From: JBEIHX01 sp040381075
Lineage (GTDB): Bacteria; Pseudomonadota; Alphaproteobacteria; Caulobacterales; Aquidulcibacteraceae
Assembly (NCBI GenBank): GCA_040381075.1
Contig: JBEIHX010000018.1
Location: 15,228 to 79,227 of the forward strand
Length of the DNA: 64,000 nucleotides
Reading direction: 5' to 3'
Positions 58,285 to 64,000 of the stretch are shown in pieces; position 1 is the first letter of the stretch, and each line of letters opens with the position of its first letter. The notes under the pieces are model-generated. The model did no database searches and was not told the origin of the DNA. It saw nothing but the letters and a program-made list of their open reading frames with translations. A program made the translations under genes and the position numbers.

Positions 58285-59362
58285 CCGAATTCCACATGAT
58301 GTGGATCAATTCCGATAGCCAGCTTGGCTGACGTAGCCTCGGCAGTCCTCGTTCGCAAATGCCGTGATGCTTTGACAAACGGGTTTGGTGAGGGCGTCGA
58401 CGGTGCGGGCGCCGCCTGTGCGGAGCAAGGCTTTCAATGTCGAATAGGCATTTTCGACCGGATTGAGATCGGGCGAGCAGGCCGGCAGGCATCGCAGCGT
58501 TGCGCCAGCGGTTTCGATTGCTTCAGCGACACCGGCGACTTTATGCGTTTGAAGATTATCCATGAAGACGATGTCGCCTTTCTTCAGAGCCGGAGCGAGC
58601 ACCTTTTCGACGTCGGCAAGGAAGGCGGGGCCATCCATCGGGCCGTCGACAACAAAGGGCGCTGTAAGGCCATCGACCCGCAAAGCCGCAACGAGGGTCA
58701 GCGTCTTCCAGTGGCCGTGCGGCACTTTCGAGACCAAGCGCTCGCCGACCGGCGCCCGACCGTATAGGCGCGTCATCTTCGTTGTCACGGCCGTTTCGTC
58801 AACGAATACAAGACGCCGAATACAAGACGCCGTCGCGACAGTTTCGGTTGATCGGCTTTCAGACTTGCTCGTGCGGCCGCGACGTCAGGGCGATCCTGTT
58901 CTGCCGCGTGCAGCACTTCTTTTGAACGTGATCGCATGGCGATCGTAGAAGCGCCAGACCGAGCTGACGGCGACTGCGATCTGCTTCTCACGACTGAGCC
59001 GGTCCCGGATTTCCTCCAGGGTGAGGTCCGGTTCCTCCGCGACGAGAGCGGGCAGCCAATCCTCGGACGCCTTCAGCGGAGAGCGGTTGTGTCCGGTTCC
59101 AGGCTTGGCGTCGACATGTCCCGTGGAGCGCCAACGGTTGAGCCAGCGAACCGCAGTCGATGGAGCGACATTGAGAACGCGCGCAGCCTCGCGTCGGCTT
59201 TCCCCATCCTCCACCAACAGCACAGCGCGTTCGCGCAGGTCCTTGTAATACCCCTTCGCCGTGCTGCACTGCGCCATTGCCGACGGGGCAATCGACTCTG
59301 ATTTGCGGCCCGCAGGAAATCCCCCCGTCGCAAATCCGATTCACATCACGTAGAAACCGCTC
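58283..59362. mobile_element. IS630-family insertion sequence, inactivated
   Basis: A 1080-bp element. The left 25 bp (58283-58307) and the reverse complement of the right 25 bp (59338-59362) match at 18 of 25 positions without gaps, sharing the block TGATGTG. It is flanked by TA on both sides (58281-58282, 59363-59364), the IS630 target duplication. The transposase gene lies leftward inside. The insertion is just past fliP and marks the left edge of an accessory region. Confidence 0.85.
58306..59277 (-). pseudogene. IS630-family transposase, frameshifted
   Basis: The N-terminal frame (59277-58885) encodes the HTH part (RERAVLLVEDGESRREAARVL, TAVRWLNRW). At about 58920 the reading shifts by one base near TTCAAAAGA, plausibly the programmed frameshift known in the family. 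The second frame (DVAAARASLKAD, LSRRRLVF) is then broken by a perfect 14-bp duplication at 58804-58831, just before the first catalytic Asp. The third frame holds the rest: DNLQTHK (second Asp) and LNPVENAYSTLK (Glu). The duplication shifts the frame, so no full transposase can be made. Confidence 0.88.
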
Positions 59363-59540
59363 TAGGGCCGGATTTTCGCAGGCGCACGAGCGCGACGGGT
59401 GAGTGCGCTTCCAATTCTTCGGTTCGCGGCCACCGCCGCAAGCTCCCGCACCCGCCTCCGCACAAACGGCGCAGCAGGCCCGGCATCGGCCGCGAACTTC
59501 GCGCCGGAGCGAGCTGACGATCTTGCCGTTCCAGCGCCGG

Positions 59541-59765
59541 TCATCGCGATGTGTCCCGCTCGGCAATCGTGACCGTGAGGCCGAGCGCTGCCGCGACGGC
59601 CAGCGCCTTGCCGATTTGCGCAGTCGGCTTCCCGCCCTCGAGATCGACAATGAATCTAATGCCCACCCCGACCGCGCCGGCGAGTTGGTCCTGCCTCAAT
59701 CCTTGGGCTTTGCGGGCGACGCGGATTGCGGCCCCGAACTCTTCGGCGGTCACAGAGAACTCCAT
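59541..59765 (-). CDS. Y4mF-like XRE-family antitoxin/regulator (orphan)
   Basis: A ~74-residue HTH protein: FGAAIRVARKAQGLRQDQLAGAVGVG and RFIVDLEGGKPTAQIGKALAV closely fit the Y4mF/HipB-like antitoxin group. In known systems the gene is followed by a HipA-like kinase; here the next thing downstream is a 180-bp remnant-like stretch and the IS630 end, so the partner is missing. GTG 59807 is an alternative start, but it would place an operator-like palindrome inside the gene. Confidence 0.75.
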   Translation of the reverse strand: MEFSVTAEEFGAAIRVARKAQGLRQDQLAGAVGVGIRFIVDLEGGKPTAQIGKALAVAAALGLTVTIAERDTSR

Positions 59766-59766
59766 A

Positions 59767-59833
59767 TTCCCGATCGGGAAAATGCACTCACCGGCGCCAA
59801 ATTTCACGCCTAAATTTCCCGATCGGAAAATTT
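59767..59833. promoter_or_regulatory. Two operator-like palindromes upstream of the Y4mF-like gene
   Basis: TTCCCGATCGGGAA (59767-59780) is a perfect 14-bp palindrome. A second, nearly perfect one, AATTTCCCGATCGGAAAATT (59813-59832), shares its core; their centres are about 49 bp apart. Paired operators with this spacing are typical of autoregulating HipB/Y4mF-type repressors. Confidence 0.65.
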
Positions 59834-59926
59834 CTTTTGCGCGGCGATGTCTCAGAGTGCCTCGCAGGCATCGAAGCCGAAGCTCACGCCCAAGTATTAT
59901 GCACCATAAATCGTGCGATAATGGCT

Positions 59927-60021
59927 ATAGTGCATGATATATGGAGCTGATGGCGATAGGGAGTGTCGCCGGCCGCGGATATCGCTCTATAAAACGTGCA
60001 TTAACCCGTAACTTGCACTAT
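59927..60021. promoter_or_regulatory. Inverted TAGTGCA-type repeats upstream of hipB
   Basis: ATAGTGCA (59927-59934) and TGCACTAT (60014-60021) form an exact inverted pair 79 bp apart in AT-rich DNA; a related TATGCACCAT stands at 59899. They differ from the GATC-centred palindromes on the other side, so the two regulators probably use separate operators. Confidence 0.45.
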
Positions 60022-60030
60022 TTGTGGCGC

Positions 60031-60357
60031 ATGAAGAGCCCCGTTGCGATCCAGGCTTTACCGTTACCGGTCCGAACCGCCCTCACCAAGCTGGGCGCGG
60101 ACGTCTCGACCGCGCGCCGGCTGAGAGGCATTTCCGTGCAGTTGATGGCGGAACGCGCCCTTGTCGGTCGCAACACGATCACCCGCCTCGAGCGCGGCGA
60201 TCCAGGCGTTTCGATCGGCGTCTACGCCACCGTGCTGTTCGTGCTGGGCATGAGCGACCGACTCGCAATGCTTGTTGATCCATCGACAGATGCGGTCGGG
60301 CTCGCTCAGGCGGACGCGCTCGCCCCCAAACGCCCAAGACGGCGAAAGACGGCCTGA
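60031..60357 (+). CDS. HipB-like XRE-family antitoxin
   Basis: A ~108-residue protein with a Cro/C1-type HTH: GADVSTARRLRGISVQLMAERALVGRNTITRLERGD. It ends in a basic PKRPRRRKTA tail. HipB proteins bind and inhibit HipA and repress their own operon. The stop codon is 1 bp before the hipA start, so they are coupled. The start is not certain: an upstream frame continues to 59941. Confidence 0.8.
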   Translation: MKSPVAIQALPLPVRTALTKLGADVSTARRLRGISVQLMAERALVGRNTITRLERGDPGVSIGVYATVLFVLGMSDRLAMLVDPSTDAVGLAQADALAPKRPRRRKTA

Positions 60358-60358
60358 G

Positions 60359-61717
60359 ATGGAACGCGACCTCGAGGTCTGGATCGATCTGGCCGGCACG
60401 CCGGTGCGCGTTGGGCGCCTCTTCGTCCGCGCCAAAGCGAATCGGGAAACGTCCTCCTTTGCCTATGACCCGTCGTGGCTGAAGCACCCGGCGCGGTTTG
60501 CGCTGGGACCGTCGCTGATGCTCGCCGAGGGGCAATTTCACTCCGACCGCCCGCTGTTCCAGGCGTTCACGGACGCGGCCCCCGATTCCTGGGGCCAGCG
60601 CCTTCTGCGCAAACACGAGCGCAACGACGCCAAGACCAACCGGCGCACGCCCCGAACGATGTTGCAGGCCGACTGTCTGCTAGGTGTCAGCGACGAAACG
60701 CGCATGGGCGCGCTCCGTTTCAAGGACGTGGGCGGGACGCACTTCTTGTCCGCCAGCGCAGAGCCGGTCCCACCTTTGATCGAGATCGGCCGCCTGCTCA
60801 ATGCAGCTGCGCGGTTCGACAAGGGTTCGGAAACGCCGCAGGACCTGGCGCTGGTGCTGGCCCCCGGGACCTCACTCGGCGGGGCTCGCCCGAAGGCGAC
60901 CGTCCGCGACAAGGATGGCGCGCTGCTGATGGCGAAGTTTCCCAAGGCGGGAGACGACTGGCCCGTGATTCTGTGGGAGGCGGCGACGCTTGACCTGGCC
61001 GCCAAGGCTGGGATCGACGTCGCGTCAGGCCGGCTCGAGAAGGTCGCCCGGAAACCGGTGCTGCTCCTGCGCCGATTCGATCGCGCAGGCGTTGCGCGGG
61101 TTCCGTTCCTTTCGGCGATGACGGCGCTCGACGCCCAGGATCACGAGAACCGCCAGCACTCCTACCTCGAGATCGCCGATTTCATTCGCGTGGAGGGCGG
61201 GGCGACGCCGATAGATCTCGCGCAGCTCTGGCGGCGGATGATGTTCAACGTGCTGGTCTCGAACACCGACGACCACCTGCGAAATCACGGGTTCCTCCGG
61301 GCGGAGAAAGGTTGGCGCCTAGCGCCCGCCTACGACATGAACCCGACGCCGACGGACGTGAAGCCGCGGATCCACGCGCTTGCGCTCGACGAGACGGATC
61401 CGACAGCGGCGGCCGATACCTTGTTGGCGATCGCCCCGCGGTTCGGGCTGACGAGCGCTGCGGCCCGCGAGATCGCCGCCGAGGTCGGCGCGGCAGTGTC
61501 GGGCTGGGCGAGCGTCGCCAGAGCCGTCGGACTCAAGGCGGGCGACATCGAGCGCATGGAGTCAGCGTTCGAACACGAGGACGCCATTACGGTACGCAAG
61601 CTCGGGACGCGTTCTGGATCGGTCGACCAGCCCACGAGGCGACCGACAAGCACGCGAAAGGCAACCCGGGCTCCCGCTCAACCAACCGCACCGCGCCGAC
61701 GGCCGAGAAAGACCTAA
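60359..61717 (+). CDS. HipA-family serine/threonine kinase toxin
   Basis: A ~452-residue HipA-like kinase. Features: N-subdomain (WIDLAGTPVRVGRLF), ATP loop GTSLGGARPKATV (about 170), Lys in LLMAKFP, catalytic FNVLVSNTDDHLRNHGF (about 300) and metal-binding PAYDMNP. E. coli HipA phosphorylates glutamyl-tRNA synthetase and causes persistence; targets vary between families. The last ~50 residues are a basic Arg/Thr/Pro-rich extension unusual for the family, possibly nucleic-acid binding. It lies in the accessory region next to relaxase and IS sequences, consistent with transfer. Confidence 0.88.
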   Translation: MERDLEVWIDLAGTPVRVGRLFVRAKANRETSSFAYDPSWLKHPARFALGPSLMLAEGQFHSDRPLFQAFTDAAPDSWGQRLLRKHERNDAKTNRRTPRTMLQADCLLGVSDETRMGALRFKDVGGTHFLSASAEPVPPLIEIGRLLNAAARFDKGSETPQDLALVLAPGTSLGGARPKATVRDKDGALLMAKFPKAGDDWPVILWEAATLDLAAKAGIDVASGRLEKVARKPVLLLRRFDRAGVARVPFLSAMTALDAQDHENRQHSYLEIADFIRVEGGATPIDLAQLWRRMMFNVLVSNTDDHLRNHGFLRAEKGWRLAPAYDMNPTPTDVKPRIHALALDETDPTAAADTLLAIAPRFGLTSAAAREIAAEVGAAVSGWASVARAVGLKAGDIERMESAFEHEDAITVRKLGTRSGSVDQPTRRPTSTRKATRAPAQPTAPRRRPRKT

Positions 61718-61790
61718 GCACGTCCAATCGACAGAACACGGAACCCGGAGGAATAGCGCGAATCCAGCCGAGAGATTTGTGGCAAGATAA

Positions 61791-61823
61791 AATGCGCCGC
61801 AGCGTCGAGATCCGCAGCGCATT
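61791..61823. other. Imperfect stem-loop upstream of the relaxase gene (possible oriT or hipA terminator)
   Basis: AATGCGCCGC (61791-61800) and GCAGCGCATT (61814-61823) pair with one G-U, around a 13-nt loop, in the 184-bp hipA-relaxase gap. A run of six T begins about 10 nt later. It could be part of an origin of transfer recognised by the adjacent relaxase, or a poor terminator for hipA. Confidence 0.35.
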
Positions 61824-61901
61824 GTCTGCACATCTTTTTTCGCAGGTCATTGTGGGACACGACGCAACGAGTTCGGACGATCACGACTTGGAGCGCGCGC
61901 A

Positions 61902-63650
61902 ATGGCCAAATGGGATGGCGAAGACCGGCTGAGAGGCTTCTCCGGCACGTCGCGGACCGCGAATGACGGCGCCGCGGCGAGGTTTCCGCGTGCGTCGCTG
62001 GCGGGCTCGAGCAGGCGCGATCGCGCCGCCTGGTTCAATCGCAAGACCGGGGCGGGTGCGGTCAAGCTCGCGCCTGAGCGCCCTGCGGGAAGCCAGCGCG
62101 TCATCGTCAAGACGCACGTCGTCGTGCATGCGAAGGTTGCCGGCGGCGGCGGCGCGGGCGGGATGATGCGCCACACGCTCTATGTCGAGCGCGACGGCGC
62201 CGGCCGTGATGGCGACGAGGTCTGCGTCTTCGATCGCGACCAGGACCGCGCCGATGGCGCCGCCTTCGTCGATCGCTGCGAGAACGACCGCCACCATTTC
62301 CGCGTCATCATCTCGCCTGAGCGGGGCGACGAGATGGCGAGCCTGCCGGACTACACGCGCGACCTGATGCGCGAGGTCGAAGCCGATCTCGGCACGCAGA
62401 TCGACTGGATCGCGGCCGAGCACCACGACACCGGCCGCCCGCACGTCCACCTCCTGATCCGCGGCGTGCACGAGAACGGCCGCGACCTCGTCATCCCCCG
62501 CGAGTATGTTTCCCACACCTTCCGGCATCGCGCGGACGAGATTGCCACGCGCGAGCTCGGTCTGCGCCGGGAGAACAGCCTTTCGGAGCAGCTGGACCGC
62601 GCGGACGAGCGTGCGGCCAGGGCCGAACGGATGACGCATCTGGACGAGCTTCTCCTCGAGCGCGCCCGCGAGCACGAAATCCGGATCAGGGATATGCCGG
62701 AAGCCACGCGCGACCGCGCGCCCCTCGTCCAGCGGCTCAACCACCTCGAGGGCCTGGGTCTCGCCGATCGCACCGCGCCCGATACCTGGCGCCTCGATCC
62801 GGATCTCGAGACGCGCCTCATTCGTCTGGAGGACTCTCGCGACCGCCAGCGGGCGGCGGCGCGAATCCTCGCGCGCGAGGACCGCGGGTACGAGCCCGAT
62901 CGCACCCGCGCTCTCGAGGACAGCCATTCCACCCATCGCGCCGTCGGCCGCCTCGTCGGCTTCGAGCCGCTGACGCACCGGGCCGATGGCCCCACGCTCA
63001 TCGCAATCGAGGGCGTCGACGGGAAACTCTGGACTGCGCGCGTGAGCCGCCAGGACGAGTTGCGCGGGCTCAACGGCGTCGGACGCGGCGCGATCGTCTC
63101 GATGCAGCGCGCCGCGCCGGACCTGAAACCGTCCGACCGCACCATTCTCACGGTCGCCGGCGAGGACGGGATCTAGTCCGCCGCACGCCACACGGAGCTG
63201 ATCCCTTCCGACCAGCAGAAATACATCGACATGCACGTCCGCCGACTCGAGGCGCTGCGCATGAGCGGCGTCGTCGAGCGCACGCCCGATGGACAGTTCC
63301 TCTTACCGACCAACTACGCGGAACGGGTGTTGCGCCTCGAAGGCCGGGGCGCGCGCGAAAGCGCGAAGGTACAGCTCCTCGATCCGCATTCGATTCAGCA
63401 GCAGGCACGCTATCACGGGCCGACTTGGCTGGATCAGGTCATGACTGACAAGGTCGACCGCACCTTCTTCGTGCGCGCGCACTTCGGCGTCGAGATCGAG
63501 CAGGCCATGCAGACGCGGCTACAGACGCTCGTCTCTCTGGGCGCCGGCGTGCGCCAAGGTCAGAGCGTCGCGCTCTACGAAGGCTGGCAGAACCAGCTAC
63601 AGCGCATGGAACGCGCGCTGATGCTGCAGCGGATCGAGCGCGAAACCGGC
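61902..63650 (+). pseudogene. DUF3363/VirD2-type relaxase, interrupted by an in-frame TAG
   Basis: The first 424 codons encode a MOB-type relaxase: TLYVERDGAG, NDRHHFRVIISPERG and the metal-binding HHDTGRPHVHLLIRG (three-His motif). An in-frame TAG at 63174-63176 interrupts it, yet the same frame continues with clear family sequence: IPSDQQKYIDMHVRRLEALR and ATWLDQ-like GPTWLDQVMTDKVDRTFFVRA. So a nonsense mutation cut the gene; the nicking domain itself is complete and a truncated 424-residue protein might still be made. The frame later passes directly into an IS3-type transposase at about 63650. Confidence 0.8.
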
Positions 63651-64000
63651 CGCGTGGCCCACGTCGCCCGCGACGGCGCAAGGCTGCATCTGGCGTGCGA
63701 GGTCGCCGGGATTGATGTGCGCACGCTTCAACGCTGGAAAGCCCGTGATGGGCTTCAAACAGGCGACCGCAGGCCTGACGCTGTCCACCCCAAGCCTGCG
63801 CATGCGCTCACCGAGCAGGAGCGCGCTGCGGTGCTGCAGGCAGCCAACGAGCCGCGGTTCGCAGATACGCCGCCTGCGCGTATCGTGCCCACGCTCGCCG
63901 ACGAAGGTGTTTACCTCGCCAGCGAGTCCACCTTCTGTCGCGTGCTGCGCGCTGCCGGCCAGAACCGGCGTCGCGGGCGCGCCAAGGCTCCCCACGCCAA
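63651..64000 (+). pseudogene. IS3-family transposase fragment fused in frame to the relaxase, partial
   Basis: From about 63655 the frame encodes ARLHLACEVAGIDVRTLQRWK, then RPDAVHPKPAHALTEQERAA, ARIVPTLADEGVYLASESTF and CRVLRAAGQNRRRGRAKAP. This is the region before the DDE core of IS3-family (IS2/IS407-like) OrfB transposases. The gene continues past the window edge. Its first codons are missing: the join lies inside the coding sequence of both proteins, so it marks an insertion or deletion end point rather than an intact IS. Confidence 0.75.

Noticed and set aside
59365..59540. A HipA-kinase partner gene for the Y4mF-like antitoxin
   Set aside because: None of the three frames over this stretch shows a HipA N-terminal pattern; it is too short and low-complexity to call.

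Overview
The window is GC-rich DNA from an alphaproteobacterium, most likely of the Caulobacterales/Maricaulales (Hyphomonadaceae-like) group. The evidence is a gcrA cell-cycle regulator gene, a perfect CtrA-type box (TTAA-N7-TTAA) between divergent flgB and fliO promoters, and alphaproteobacterial neighbourhoods such as hpt / zinc-ribbon-DUF3426 / ftsE / ftsX / ydcF / plsC / DUF2125, hslV-hslU, and tkt / DUF4164 / zapA. No rRNA or tRNA genes were seen.

Layout. 1-8.3 kb: a formylglycine-generating-enzyme-like protein (runs off the left edge), a YbjN protein, a DSD1/D-threonine-aldolase-like PLP enzyme, tsaB, a nitroreductase, an LppC lipoprotein, a BON lipoprotein and gshB. 8.7-10.1 kb: a decayed integrative element (nonsense-mutated excisionase-like HTH gene tail-to-tail with a 3'-truncated tyrosine integrase). 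10.4-24 kb: hybrid histidine kinase, DUF808 membrane protein, FG-GAP lipoprotein, serine hydrolase, SDR, acyl-CoA ligase, a SoxR regulator with a divergent glyoxalase-fold gene, a TetR regulator with a Gly-Pro/Gly-Ser tract, gpsA-yciI. 23.6-28.6 kb: tesA divergent from a YbbA/YbbP-type ABC system, and a BI-1 protein. 29-36 kb: a decayed HigA-like antitoxin, hpt, the ftsEX cluster, and a polyprenyl-phosphate sugar transferase. 37-48 kb: copper chaperone, thioesterase, hslUV, a GGDEF/EAL protein, hisB, 5-formyl-THF cycloligase with a probable 6S RNA upstream, a COQ4-like gene and feruloyl-CoA synthase. 48-58.3 kb: gcrA, ABC-2 permease, tkt, DUF4164, zapA, an MHS-type MFS transporter, and flagellar fliE-flgC-flgB / fliO-fliP. 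58.3 kb to the end: an accessory region with an inactivated IS630 element, an orphan Y4mF-like antitoxin, a HipB-HipA pair, a nonsense-mutated DUF3363 relaxase and an IS3-family transposase fragment that runs off the right edge.

The most unusual feature is architectural. More than twenty loci carry short perfect or near-perfect tandem arrays with units of about 12-18 bp, most often 13-14 bp, and every locus uses a different sequence. They fill many intergenic gaps. Inside intact genes the unit is a multiple of 3 (6, 12, 15, 18 bp), so the duplications are in frame. In a non-essential IS630 transposase a 14-bp duplication has caused a frameshift. Two arrays contain the stop codon of the adjacent gene (tsaB, fliP). 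This looks like a continuing tandem-duplication process rather than a dispersed repeat family, but that interpretation is inference.
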